A stretch of DNA of 64,000 bases from Haloterrigena sp. H1 (GTDB lineage: Archaea > Halobacteriota > Halobacteria > Halobacteriales > Natrialbaceae). The notes beneath the pieces are model-generated. The model made no database searches. It had not been told where the DNA came from and was given only the letters and a program-made list of their open reading frames with translations. Shown in pieces: positions 25,657 to 34,661 of this stretch. The position numbers and the translations under genes were made by a program. The stretch spans positions 2,604,001 to 2,668,000 of the forward strand of contig NZ_SMZK01000001.1 in the NCBI RefSeq assembly GCF_005938085.1, in the 5' to 3' direction. The number at the start of each line of letters is the position of its first letter. Within the stretch, counting starts at the first letter, position 1.

Positions 25657-25974
25657 GGACGAGCCATCGAGAACAGTCATGATTAGTAATCAGTTCGTTG
25701 CTGTTTCTGTCGTCATGGTCGATAGCTTCGCCCGGGGACGAGCACTGAAACGGAGCAGGAAACAACTGCCAAACCGATCGCAAACCGCCGTCGTTCGTCC
25801 TGAGCCGGACTAAATTCTGGAAATGACTATCTTCCAGTCTTGACGGTCACAAACCGGTGGTAATCACAGCATTCGATAGCACCGACTGCGTCGAGCGGCG
25901 AATCGACGGTGGAAAGCACTGCTTACCGTTGCGTTCGGCCCCTGTTCGACGGGGGGCGCGAGGCGGAGCCACAC
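25657..25974. other. 318-base intergenic region
   Basis: Lower GC than the genes around. TGATTAGTAATCA at 25680-25692 is a perfect 13-base palindrome in the promoter or 5' region of the lipoprotein gene. The rest (25700-25974) shows no gene or recognisable element. Confidence 0.5.
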
Positions 25975-26859
25975 TCAGGGATCGGACTCGGCTTCCGTGA
26001 TCGCACTCGAGACGTCGTCGTGTGCTGCCTCCTGCTCGTCGTCGTTGTCGTCCGACTCGGTGCCGCTCGAGGCGACGACGGCCTGTGTCTGTGTCGCGGA
26101 TGGGTCGTCGGCTGCCGCTTCGCCATCGGCCGTGTCCGGGGCTGGAATCTCGACGCCAGTCAGCTCCGCCGCGAGCTGTCGGTAGGCGACTGCGGCGGGG
26201 CCATCGGGATCGTAGACGACCAGTGGCGTCCCGGCGTAGACGCTCTCGCGGGCTGCAGCGTCTTCGGGAATCGTCCCGAGCAGGGGGGTCTCGAGGCGGT
26301 CGGCGAGGTCGTCGTGGGAGATATCGCTCTCCGGTCGCGTGCGGGTCAGAACCAGCCCAGCGACGTCGCCGCCGGATCGTTCGGTCAGCTCGATCGTCTT
26401 CTTCGTGTCGTGGACGGCAGCGGGTTCGGGCGTCGAGACGAGGACAACGGCGTCGGCAAGGCCAAGCGGGAGGACCGTCTCGTGGCTGATGCCCGCTCCG
26501 ACGTCGAGAAAGACGTAGTCGAACTGTGAACGAAGATCGTCGACGACCTCGCGCAGCCCTTCGGGCGACGTTTCGGCGTAGTCGTCGAGGCTCGTGCCAC
26601 TCGGGACGGCGACGATGTTATCCGTCAGTCGGTAGGTAGCGTCGTCGGTCGATGCAGCACCGGCTAACACGTCGTGGAGGGTGGTCGAGTCGGGGGCGAG
26701 GCTGACGAACCCGGCGAGGTTCGCCATGCCGAGATCGGTGTCGACGATGGCGACGCGCTCGCCGGCCTCCGCGAGGGCCGTCCCGAGGTTCACCGTCGTC
26801 GTCGTCTTCCCGACGCCGCCCTTTCCACTCGCGATGGCGTAGACCGTCTCATTAGACAT
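25975..26859 (-). CDS. MinD/ParA-like P-loop ATPase
   Basis: 294 residues. The deviant Walker A is ASGKGGVGKTTTTVNLG at residues 10-26, with VDTDLGMANLAGF as Walker A' and VFLDVGAGISHETVLPL as the Walker B region. Members act on septum placement, chemotaxis or pilus arrays at the membrane. After residue 235 there is a low-complexity acidic tail (DTADGEAAADDPSATQTQ and on to AESDP), with no obvious amphipathic membrane-targeting helix like that of bacterial MinD. Haloarchaea have several MinD paralogues and this one cannot be assigned to a specific role. It is divergent from aRF1. Confidence 0.9.
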   Translation of the reverse strand: MSNETVYAIASGKGGVGKTTTTVNLGTALAEAGERVAIVDTDLGMANLAGFVSLAPDSTTLHDVLAGAASTDDATYRLTDNIVAVPSGTSLDDYAETSPEGLREVVDDLRSQFDYVFLDVGAGISHETVLPLGLADAVVLVSTPEPAAVHDTKKTIELTERSGGDVAGLVLTRTRPESDISHDDLADRLETPLLGTIPEDAAARESVYAGTPLVVYDPDGPAAVAYRQLAAELTGVEIPAPDTADGEAAADDPSATQTQAVVASSGTESDDNDDEQEAAHDDVSSAITEAESDP

Positions 26860-27028
26860 AGTCGGATACTGTTCGGATCCTAGAACGGCACCCCCTTAAA
26901 TCGTGACCACACCCCCCACCACAGGACAAGGAGCCAACATGTGGCTGGTGAGGGCAGCGACCGCCACTCGGTGTCGGTCGACAGGTGTGTCAAAGGATTC
27001 TTACCCACAGCACTGTTTTAGACGGCTA

Positions 27029-28288
27029 ATGAGCCAGGAGGGTGAGCAGGAGCAATCCGACCGGAAAAAATACGAGTTCCGGAAGGTTCTCGAGGATCTC
27101 AAAGACTACGACGGCTCCGGAACGCAGCTCGTGACGATCTACGTTCCAGAGGACAGACAGGTCAGTGACGTCGTCCAGCACGTCACGCAGGAACACAGCG
27201 AAGCGGCCAACATCAAGTCAAAACAGACGCGAACGGCCGTCCAGGACGCGCTGACGAGCATCAAGGATCGACTGCGCTACTACGACACCTACCCGCCGGA
27301 CAACGGGATGGTGCTGTTTTCGGGTGCTGTCGACTCCGGCGGCGGTCGCACTGACATGGTCACGAAGGTCTTGGAGAGTCCGCCCCAGCCCGTCGAGTCC
27401 TTCCGGTACCACTGTGACTCGGAATTTCTCACCGAGCCGCTCGAGGAGATGCTCGCCGACAAGGGCCTGTACGGCCTCATCGTCCTCGACCGCCGCGAGG
27501 CCAACGTCGGCTGGCTGAAAGGCAAACGCATCGAACCGGTCAAGTCAGCCTCCTCACTCGTCCCCGGCAAGCAGCGCAAAGGTGGCCAGTCCGCCCAGCG
27601 ATTCGCTCGCCTGCGCCTCGAGGCGATCGACAACTTCTATCAGGAGGTCGCGGGGATGGCAAACGACCTGTTCGTTCCCAAGCGCCACGAACTCGACGGG
27701 ATCCTCGTCGGCGGTCCCTCGCCAACGAAAGACGAGTTCTTGGATGGCGATTACCTCCACCACGAGATTCAGGACAACGTCATCGGGAAGTTCGACGTCG
27801 CCTACACCGACGAGTCCGGCCTGAAAGACCTCGTCGACAACGCCGAGGACGCGCTGGCCGACGCCGAGGTGATGAAGGACAAACAGCAGATGGAAGAGTT
27901 CTTCGAGGAACTCAACGCCGGCGACCTGGCGACCTACGGCTTCGAGCAGACCCGCCGAAACCTGATGATGGGCGCGGTCGACCGGCTGCTGATCAGTGAG
28001 GACCTCCGGAAGGACGTCGTCACCTACGACTGTCCCGAGTGTGGCAATACCGATCGCGAAGTGATCGATCGGCGCAAGTCGACGCCCGATCACACCTGCA
28101 GCGAGTGTGGTACCGAGGTCGAGGCGACCGACGAGGACCGCGAGGACGCCATCGACCACCTCATCGAGATCGCCGAACAGCGCGGCACCGAGACGAAGTT
28201 CATCTCGACGGACTTCGAGAAGGGCGAACAGCTCTACAACGCCTTCGGCGGCTTCGCCGGCATTCTGCGGTACTCGACCGGCGTGTAA
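27029..28288 (+). CDS. prf1: Peptide chain release factor aRF1
   Basis: 419 residues. The N-domain carries the stop-codon recognition segments (ANIKSKQTR, close to the NIKS loop). The GGQ motif in KGGQSAQRFARLR is at residues 185-187. The C-domain has two CxxC pairs (CPECGN and CSECG) that may bind zinc. It recognises all three stop codons and triggers peptidyl-tRNA hydrolysis. The ATG at 27029 gives the family N-terminus; a longer upstream frame is of poor composition. Divergent from the MinD-like gene. Confidence 0.96.
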   Translation: MSQEGEQEQSDRKKYEFRKVLEDLKDYDGSGTQLVTIYVPEDRQVSDVVQHVTQEHSEAANIKSKQTRTAVQDALTSIKDRLRYYDTYPPDNGMVLFSGAVDSGGGRTDMVTKVLESPPQPVESFRYHCDSEFLTEPLEEMLADKGLYGLIVLDRREANVGWLKGKRIEPVKSASSLVPGKQRKGGQSAQRFARLRLEAIDNFYQEVAGMANDLFVPKRHELDGILVGGPSPTKDEFLDGDYLHHEIQDNVIGKFDVAYTDESGLKDLVDNAEDALADAEVMKDKQQMEEFFEELNAGDLATYGFEQTRRNLMMGAVDRLLISEDLRKDVVTYDCPECGNTDREVIDRRKSTPDHTCSECGTEVEATDEDREDAIDHLIEIAEQRGTETKFISTDFEKGEQLYNAFGGFAGILRYSTGV

Positions 28289-28385
28289 ACGGCTCCAACA
28301 TCCTCCGCTCTTTCGTTCTTACGAGCGCCGGCTGCTCGCTGACGGAACTCAACAGGATTAACATCCCGTCAGCAAACCATCGACC

Positions 28386-29315
28386 ATGTCTCTCTCGAGC
28401 CGACACGTACTCGTCACGGGCGGTGCCGGATTCATCGGGTCGCACCTGACCGAGCGCCTGCTCGCCGACGGCGCGGCCGTGACCGTCGTCGACGACCTCT
28501 CGAACGGCGACCGCGATCGCATCCCGGACCGAGCGGACTTTCTCGAGGCCGACCTCACCGACCCCGACGCCCTGGCGGGCCACCTCGACGATATCGACCT
28601 CGTCTTTCACCTCGCGGCGTCGAAACACGTCGACACCGACCGGCCACACGGCCAGTTCGACGACAACACGCGAATGACGCGCAACATTCTGGAGGCGATG
28701 GCCGACGCCGACGTGACCGAGATCGCCTACACCTCCTCCTCGACGGTCTACGGCGAGGCACCGCGGCCGACGCCGGAGGATTACGCGCCGCTCGAGCCGA
28801 TCAGCGCCTACGGGGCGAGCAAACTGGCCGACGAGGGGCTGCTCTCGGCGCGGGCCCACAGCCACGACCTGACCGTCTGGAACTTCCGCTTTGCGAACGT
28901 CGTCGGCCCGCGACTGCGCGGCGCGGTGATCCCCGACTTCATTGAGAAGTTGGAAGACGACCCCGAGTCGCTGACAATCCTCGGCAACGGCCGCCAGGAG
29001 AAGTCCTACCTGCACATCGAGGACTGTCTGGATGCGATGCTCCATGTCGTCGACAACGCCGACGACACGATGAACACCTACAACCTCGGGACACGGACGA
29101 CGACCTCGGTCGACCGGATCGCGACCATCGTCGCCGAGGAACTCGGCGTCGACCCCGAACGCGAGTACACCGGCGGCGAACGAGGCTGGACCGGCGACGT
29201 CCCGAAGATGCGCCTCTCGATCGAGAAGCTGTCGGCGCTTGGCTGGGAGCCACGCCGCTCGAGCGACGAGGCGGTGCGCCGTTCAACCCGCGAGCTCATC
29301 GACGAACTACGCTGA
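28386..29315 (+). CDS. NAD-dependent nucleotide-sugar epimerase/dehydratase (GalE-like)
   Basis: 309 residues of extended short-chain dehydrogenase. GGAGFIGSHL binds NAD at residues 12-21; the catalytic TSSSTVYGEA and YGASK (Tyr-x3-Lys) are present, and LHIEDCLDAMLHVVD and NLGTRTTTSV follow. It likely epimerises or otherwise converts a UDP- or other NDP-sugar in the cytoplasm. It lies directly upstream of the iron-box glycosylation genes and on the same strand, but the next gene has its own iron box 72 bases downstream. It may supply the sugar nucleotide used there, for example a UDP-pentose for the RGP-like mutase (inference). Confidence 0.9.
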   Translation: MSLSSRHVLVTGGAGFIGSHLTERLLADGAAVTVVDDLSNGDRDRIPDRADFLEADLTDPDALAGHLDDIDLVFHLAASKHVDTDRPHGQFDDNTRMTRNILEAMADADVTEIAYTSSSTVYGEAPRPTPEDYAPLEPISAYGASKLADEGLLSARAHSHDLTVWNFRFANVVGPRLRGAVIPDFIEKLEDDPESLTILGNGRQEKSYLHIEDCLDAMLHVVDNADDTMNTYNLGTRTTTSVDRIATIVAEELGVDPEREYTGGERGWTGDVPKMRLSIEKLSALGWEPRRSSDEAVRRSTRELIDELR

Positions 29316-29387
29316 GCGCAGGGATTGGGGACGGTTTACTTCTGCAGAAACGGCCTCGAGAGCAACCATCGAGCCCGTCCGGTCGTG

Positions 29388-29405
29388 TTTTAGGTGGGCT
29401 TAAAT
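29388..29405 (+). promoter_or_regulatory. DtxR/IdeR-type iron box 1
   Basis: TTTTAGGTGGGCTTAAAT, an imperfect match to the 18-base inverted repeat seen five times in this island. It overlaps a TATA-like CTTAAATAT that lies 22-30 bases before the ATG at 29429, so occupancy would block transcription. Confidence 0.65.
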
Positions 29406-29428
29406 ATCTGGGCTCGAAGGACTCGTGC

Positions 29429-30634
29429 ATGAACGATGGGGGCGAGCAATCGGGCTCGCAGGATACCGACGCCGGGGCGAGCGTACGGAACGGTGACGAG
29501 CCACCGCTCGGGACCGCTGCCAGTGGCTCGGAACGCAGCGGACTTGCCGAATTGCTGACTCGCCGCCGCCTGACGATCGCTGGAACGGTTCTCGTGTTGG
29601 CCGGGCTGTTCGTCGCCGTCCGGGAACTCGATATTCGGACCATCACCGCCGAAATCTCGAGCGCCGATCCGGTCGTCCTCGGGGCTGCAGTCGTCGTCTA
29701 CGCCATCTCGTGGCCGCTTCGTGGGCGACGGTACGGCGACGTACTCGCTGCGATGGATCATCGCAGTGGTACCACCATTGCGACAGTCGCCGTCTTCGTC
29801 AGCCAGACGGCCAACCTCGCGATTCCGGCCCGGGCAGGTGACGCGGTGCGTGCATACGTGATGAACCGCCGGCGGAACGTCCCCTACGCTGCCGGATTCG
29901 CATCGTTGACCGTCGAACGACTGTTCGACCTGGCGACGATCGCGACGCTCGGGGTGCTCGCGACGGCGTGGCTCGTGATCGGCGGCGAGACCGGCCCGCT
30001 CGAGCTCGTCGCCGAGGCCAGCGGCGCGCGGACCGCCCTGCTGGCCGCGGCAGCCGTGAGCACGGCGACTGTCGGCGTCGGTGCCGTCGTCGTCACGTCC
30101 GCGCGGGCCGATCACGGACTCGGCGCGTGGCTCCGCGCACAGGGACGAGAGTGGCCGCGACTCGAGAGCATCCTCGAGGCCGCAGTCCAATTCGCAAGTG
30201 ATGTGCAAATCGTCGTCCGCCAGCCGCGTGCGCTGGCTGTGATCGGGGCCGGGAGCCTGCTGGTGTGGTCACTGGACGTGCTCACGGCAGTGCTCGTCCT
30301 CGCGGCGCTCGACAGCGGGCTCTCGATCGGAGCGTTGCTCTCGGTCGGGACGCTGGCGGTCAGCGTGGGCAACCTCGCGAAGGTGTTGCCGCTCTCTCAG
30401 GGCGGCGTCGGACTCTACGAAGCGGCGTTTACGGCGCTCGTGGTCGGGTTGACGCCCATCGGTGCAAGCGTGGCGCTGGCCGCCGCGATCGTCGATCACG
30501 CGCTGAAAAACGGGGTGACGCTGGTCGGTGGGACAGCAGCGGGTACCTGGCTCGGGCTATCGCTATCAGACGCGACGGCGGGGTCGGAGGCGACGCGAGA
30601 AACCGGTAGTGTTTTAGGCGAGCCTAAAAAATAG
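29429..30634 (+). CDS. Flippase-like membrane protein (lysylphosphatidylglycerol synthase TM / AglD C-terminal type)
   Basis: 401 residues. A 40-residue hydrophilic N-terminus is followed by about eight hydrophobic segments. Family landmarks are ISWPLRGRRYG, VSQTANLAIPARAGDAVRAYVMN, GFASLTVERLFDL and LPLSQGGVGLYEAAFTAL. This fold occurs in putative lipid/glycolipid flippases and as the membrane half of AglD in haloarchaeal N-glycosylation. Its last codons (VLGEPKK and stop) coincide with iron box 2 for the next gene. Regulation by box 1 and glycosyltransferase neighbours suggest it moves or helps handle a polyprenol-linked sugar during iron limitation. Confidence 0.82.
   Translation: MNDGGEQSGSQDTDAGASVRNGDEPPLGTAASGSERSGLAELLTRRRLTIAGTVLVLAGLFVAVRELDIRTITAEISSADPVVLGAAVVVYAISWPLRGRRYGDVLAAMDHRSGTTIATVAVFVSQTANLAIPARAGDAVRAYVMNRRRNVPYAAGFASLTVERLFDLATIATLGVLATAWLVIGGETGPLELVAEASGARTALLAAAAVSTATVGVGAVVVTSARADHGLGAWLRAQGREWPRLESILEAAVQFASDVQIVVRQPRALAVIGAGSLLVWSLDVLTAVLVLAALDSGLSIGALLSVGTLAVSVGNLAKVLPLSQGGVGLYEAAFTALVVGLTPIGASVALAAAIVDHALKNGVTLVGGTAAGTWLGLSLSDATAGSEATRETGSVLGEPKK
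30612..30629 (+). promoter_or_regulatory. DtxR/IdeR-type iron box 2, embedded in a coding end
   Basis: TTTTAGGCGAGCCTAAAA: two perfect 8-base inverted arms around GA. It lies inside the last codons of the upstream flippase-like gene and 12 bases before the ATG at 30642. Confidence 0.8.
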
Positions 30635-30641
30635 AGGACCA

Positions 30642-31823
30642 ATGAGTCAGGATATCTGTGTGATCGTCCCGACGATCCGGGAGTACGAGTGCATGCGCTC
30701 GTACTTCGAGAACGCCCGCGAGCACGGCTTCGACCTCTCGCGGCTCCACGTCGTGCTCGTCACCGAAGATTTCTGTGAGACCGACGCGATGGAAGCGATG
30801 CTCGAGGAAGAAGGCGTCTCCGGCGAGGTCTTCGACGGCTCCCGCCGCGAGGAGTGGTACGAGGACCACGGCGTCGCCGAGTACAGCCACGTCGTGCCGG
30901 CGGCGAGCCACGCCGAGACGAGTTTTGGCCTGCTCTACATGTGGGTCCACGACGAGTTCGACTACGGCTTCTTCATCGACGACGACACCCTCCCCCACGA
31001 CGACGAGGACTTCTTCGGCACGCACATGGAGAACCTCGCCTTTGCGGGCGAGATCGAGGAAGTCTCTTCCGACGAGCAGTGGGTCAACGTTCTCTACCAG
31101 AACGCCGACGAACACGGTCTTTACCCGCGTGGCTATCCCTACTCGGCGATGGACGAGACGGTCGAGACCGACACGGCCGAGATCGACGGCGGCACGGTCG
31201 TCGCCTCGCAGGGGCTGTGGACCAATGTCCCCGACCTGGATGCCGTCCGCATTCTGATGGACGGCGACTTGGAGGGGCAGGCCCAGACCCGTACTACGTC
31301 CGACGACTTCGGGGACGACTTCGTCGCCGCACGGGACAACTACCTCACCGTCTGCTCGATGAACCTCGCCTTCCGGCGCGAAGTGATCCCCGCGTTCTAC
31401 CAGCTTCCGATGGACGACAACGAGTGGGACGTGGGCCGGTTCGACGACATCTGGTCGGGCGTCTTCCTCAAACGCGCTTGCGACGTGCTCGGCACGCGGA
31501 TCTACAACGGCGCGCCGCTGTGTGAGCACAACAAAGCTCCACGCAGCACCTTCGACGACCTCAACAACGAGGTGCCCGGCCTCGAGCTCAACGAACACCT
31601 CTGGCGGATCATCGACGAGGCAGGTGCAGACGCCGACTCCTACGCCGCCGTCTTCGAGGCGATGGCCCACGAACTCGCCGACGGTGACTGGTCGGCATAC
31701 AACAACGGTGCGTTCTTCAATTACGTCGGCGAATACATGCTCGAGTGGCTCGAGTGTCTGTCGACGCTCCGGTCGGCGGCCGGCCTCGAGGCCGACCGCG
31801 CACACGTCGTCGCCGACGATTGA
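30642..31823 (+). CDS. Reversibly glycosylated polypeptide (RGP) family protein, UDP-arabinopyranose mutase-like
   Basis: 393 residues. Several segments line up with my memory of plant RGP1: FFIDDDTLP (DDD at 113-115), YPRGYPYSAMDE, VASQGLWTNVPDLDA, CSMNLAFRREVIPAF and VGRFDDIWSGVFLKRACDVLG. In plants RGPs interconvert UDP-arabinopyranose and UDP-arabinofuranose and glycosylate themselves on an arginine. The archaeal protein has no signal or membrane segment, so it acts in the cytoplasm. Iron box 2 directly precedes it. A pentofuranose donor for an iron-induced glycan is the simplest idea; the actual sugar is unknown, and annotation as a generic glucan-protein synthase is likely in databases. 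Confidence 0.85.
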   Translation: MSQDICVIVPTIREYECMRSYFENAREHGFDLSRLHVVLVTEDFCETDAMEAMLEEEGVSGEVFDGSRREEWYEDHGVAEYSHVVPAASHAETSFGLLYMWVHDEFDYGFFIDDDTLPHDDEDFFGTHMENLAFAGEIEEVSSDEQWVNVLYQNADEHGLYPRGYPYSAMDETVETDTAEIDGGTVVASQGLWTNVPDLDAVRILMDGDLEGQAQTRTTSDDFGDDFVAARDNYLTVCSMNLAFRREVIPAFYQLPMDDNEWDVGRFDDIWSGVFLKRACDVLGTRIYNGAPLCEHNKAPRSTFDDLNNEVPGLELNEHLWRIIDEAGADADSYAAVFEAMAHELADGDWSAYNNGAFFNYVGEYMLEWLECLSTLRSAAGLEADRAHVVADD

Positions 31824-31839
31824 ACCGTCAGCTATAAGT

Positions 31840-31857
31840 TTTTAGGTTGGCCTAAAT
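31840..31857 (+). promoter_or_regulatory. DtxR/IdeR-type iron box 3
   Basis: TTTTAGGTTGGCCTAAAT, placed between a TATA-like CTATAAG (31832-31838) and the ATG at 31863. This is a classic repressor position for the iron-transport operon. Confidence 0.8.
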
Positions 31858-31862
31858 CCACT

Positions 31863-33032
31863 ATGATGGACGATAGAGACGATAACGGAAACAGCGTGGT
31901 TTCACGCCGGAACGCACTGCGAGCAGGGTCTGCATTCGGCGTCGCCTCGCTTGCGGGCTGTTTAGGACTGTTCGACAACGAGCAGAACGCTGAGGTTCCG
32001 TCGCTGTCGGAGTTTCGGGGCTCGGGTACACTGGTCGAAGGGCGTCCCGCACCGGGTGGGACGTCCATCGAGGAGCTTCCGGATCTCTCCGGAGACCTCG
32101 CCCTCTATATCGGCGGTGGCGAAGGTGGCATCTACTACGACTTCGTGGAGATGCTTCAGAACATCTATCCCGATTTCACTGTCCACTCCAACTCCAACTC
32201 GTCGTCGTCGCTGGCCCAGACGATCGTCGAAGAAGTCGATGCCGGTGCGACCGAGGCAGACGTGTTCTGGTCGATCGACGCCAGCTCGCTCGGGTTCGTT
32301 GCGGACAACGACGCCTACGAACCGCTCTCCGATGCAGCGGTCGAGCCGGTGGGCAACAGCCAGTTCGTCGGCGACGACAGCGCGTGGGCCGGCGTCGCCG
32401 GGCGTGCACGTGCCGTCCCGTACAACACGAACGAGTTGAGTGCGTCGGACATTCCGTCTACCGTCCAGGCGTTCCCCGAGACCAGTGCCCTGCAGGGAAC
32501 GATGGGGTGGGCTCCGACCTACGGCGCGTTCAAATCGTTCGTGACGGCCATGCGGCTGATCGAGGGCGAAGATGCGACCCGCCAGTGGCTCGTCGACATG
32601 CGAGAGGCCGGCACCGAGCGCTACGGGAACGAATTCGCCGTCTCACAGGCGGTCGCCGACGAGGCGCTGACGGCCGGGTTCGCGAACCACTACTACGCGA
32701 TGCGTGTGAAAAACGGACGACCGGACGCGCCGATCGATCTGGCCTTTACCGAAGGCGACGCCGGCGCGCTTATCAACGTCGCCGGTGCGATGAAGGTCAA
32801 GGGGACCCAACGGGGAGAACTGGCCGACAACTTCGTCCGTCACCTGCTCTCCGCCGAGGCACAGGAGTTCTTCGCGACGGTCAGTTTCGCCTACCCGATG
32901 ATCAGCGGCGTCGCTCCGGTCGGTGGACTCCCAACGATCGACGAACTGAGTCCACCGGACATCAATCTCGCGGAGCTCTCGAACCTGGAACCGACGCTTG
33001 ACCTGATGGACGACGCTGGCGTCTCAGGATGA
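31863..33032 (+). CDS. Fe(III) ABC transporter substrate-binding lipoprotein (FbpA/AfuA-like)
   Basis: 389 residues. The N-terminus has a Tat motif (SRRNALRAGSAFG) and lipobox LAGC, so it is exported folded and lipid-anchored. The periplasmic-binding fold contains LALYIGGGEGGIYYDFVEML, VFWSIDASSLGFVADN, AVPYNTNEL and VSFAYPMISGVAPVGG, as in the class of ferric-ion binding proteins. Iron box 3 sits 6 bases upstream, supporting iron as substrate. Start at the first of two adjacent ATGs. Its stop overlaps the permease start (ATGA). Confidence 0.9.
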   Translation: MMDDRDDNGNSVVSRRNALRAGSAFGVASLAGCLGLFDNEQNAEVPSLSEFRGSGTLVEGRPAPGGTSIEELPDLSGDLALYIGGGEGGIYYDFVEMLQNIYPDFTVHSNSNSSSSLAQTIVEEVDAGATEADVFWSIDASSLGFVADNDAYEPLSDAAVEPVGNSQFVGDDSAWAGVAGRARAVPYNTNELSASDIPSTVQAFPETSALQGTMGWAPTYGAFKSFVTAMRLIEGEDATRQWLVDMREAGTERYGNEFAVSQAVADEALTAGFANHYYAMRVKNGRPDAPIDLAFTEGDAGALINVAGAMKVKGTQRGELADNFVRHLLSAEAQEFFATVSFAYPMISGVAPVGGLPTIDELSPPDINLAELSNLEPTLDLMDDAGVSG

Positions 33033-34642
33033 CGATCCGCGGCTTGGTTGCACGGACTATCGGGCGCGCAACTGGCGACGACGGCGGGGCAACAGACGTC
33101 GGACTCACCCTGCTCGCTGCGGCCATCGCAGCCGTACTAGTACTGCCGCTGACCTGGCTGGTCATCGACGCCGTCGGACTCGGCGATCGAGCACTCGAGC
33201 TCGCCGTCGCCCCCCAGACGCTCGAGGTACTGGTGAGAAGCGTTGCCCTCGTCGCGATCGTCACCGGCGCGAGCGTCCTCGTCGGCGTTCCGCTCGCGGT
33301 GATAACGGTTCAGGGATCGATTCCCTTCCCCCGGTTCTGGACCGTCCTCGCGGCGCTGCCGCTTGCGGTGCCGAGCTATCTCGGTGCGTTCGCGTTCGTG
33401 TCGGCGTTCGGGCCGCAGGGCGAACTCGCTGATCTCCTCGCGCCGCTTGGCATCGAGTCGATCCCGTCGGTCTACGGGTTCGCTGGCGCGGCGTTCGTCC
33501 TGACGCTGTATACGTATCCGTACGTGTTTCTGACGACGCGAGCGTCGCTGCTGTCACTCGACGGCTCGCTCGTGGAGGCAGCGCGGACGCTCAACGCCGG
33601 CCGCTGGACGGCGTTTCGGCGGATCACCCTCCCGCAGATCCTCCCGGGAATCACTGCCGGGGCGTTGCTCGTTGCACTGTATGCCCTCGCGGACTTCGGC
33701 ACGCCAAACATCATGCGCGTCGAGGTGTTCACGCAGTTCATCTATGCCCGGTACAACGCCTTCGCCCGTGACTACGCGGCGTTGCTGTCGCTGCAGTTGC
33801 TGACGGTGACGGCGCTCGTCCTCGCGCTCGAGTCACGGATCGGCGTCGACGAGTCGGGAGCGTACGAAAGCAGCGGCCATCGCGGGAACGCCAACCTCGA
33901 TCTCGGGAGGTGGCGATACGTGGTGTTGCTGTTGCCGGCCGCTATCGCGTTGCTGGCGATCGTGCTCCCGATCGCCATCTTCGCGACGTGGCTGACGGCA
34001 GGTGGGCCGGGCTATCAGGGCGGCGGACTGGCGTTCAGCTGGGAGTACGGCTTCAATTCGGCGTACGTCGCCGTGCTCGCTGCTGGCGTCTCGATCCTCG
34101 TGGCGCTGCCGATCGCGCTCGCGTCTGCCACCTCGGACTCACGGCTCGCGGAACTGGCCGACCGCGCGCCCTATATTGGCTATGCGACGCCCGGGATCGT
34201 CCTGGCGATCGCGTTGCTCAGCTTCAGCCTCGACGTCCTGCCGGCGGTCTACAAGACGGTGCCGTTGCTGGTCTTTGCGTACGTCGTTCGCTTCATGCCC
34301 CAGGCGATCGGCTCGATCAAGACCTCGACGTTGCAGGTAGATCAAGAACTCGTCGAAGCGTCCCGGACACTGGGGCGGTCACGGCTGGGAACGTTCAGAA
34401 CGGTGACGCTGCCGCTGATCCTGCCGGGAGTGGCAGCGGGGGCCGCGCTCGTCTTTCTCACGACGATGAAGGAACTGCCCGCGACGCTGATGCTGCGCCC
34501 GCTCGGTTTCGAGACGCTCGTGACCTACATCTGGGAGGTCGAGGAGGCCGGCCTGTACGGACAGGCAGCGGTTCCAGCGCTCGTCTTGGTCGCCATCTCG
34601 GGCCTGTCGATGGCCGTCATGCTCGCACAGGATGGCCGGTGA
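33029..34642 (+). CDS. Fe(III) ABC transporter permease (FbpB/SfuB-like, duplicated)
   Basis: 537 residues with about twelve hydrophobic segments. Two homologous halves each carry an ATPase-coupling loop: EAARTLNAGRWTAFRRITLPQILPG near residue 190 and EASRTLGRSRLGTFRTVTLPLILPG near residue 440 (shown in part). This fused two-domain layout is typical for FbpB/ThiP-like iron and thiamine transporters. It overlaps the binding-protein gene by four bases. No ATP-binding subunit follows; the next gene is a glycosyltransferase. An ATPase encoded elsewhere must energise it. Confidence 0.92.
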   Translation: MTIRGLVARTIGRATGDDGGATDVGLTLLAAAIAAVLVLPLTWLVIDAVGLGDRALELAVAPQTLEVLVRSVALVAIVTGASVLVGVPLAVITVQGSIPFPRFWTVLAALPLAVPSYLGAFAFVSAFGPQGELADLLAPLGIESIPSVYGFAGAAFVLTLYTYPYVFLTTRASLLSLDGSLVEAARTLNAGRWTAFRRITLPQILPGITAGALLVALYALADFGTPNIMRVEVFTQFIYARYNAFARDYAALLSLQLLTVTALVLALESRIGVDESGAYESSGHRGNANLDLGRWRYVVLLLPAAIALLAIVLPIAIFATWLTAGGPGYQGGGLAFSWEYGFNSAYVAVLAAGVSILVALPIALASATSDSRLAELADRAPYIGYATPGIVLAIALLSFSLDVLPAVYKTVPLLVFAYVVRFMPQAIGSIKTSTLQVDQELVEASRTLGRSRLGTFRTVTLPLILPGVAAGAALVFLTTMKELPATLMLRPLGFETLVTYIWEVEEAGLYGQAAVPALVLVAISGLSMAVMLAQDGR

Positions 34643-34661
34643 TGATTGTGACGACTGACCC

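Noticed and set aside
26903..27028. N-terminal extension of aRF1
   Set aside because: Not conserved in the family; MSQEGEQEQSDRKKYEFRKV begins the normal protein.
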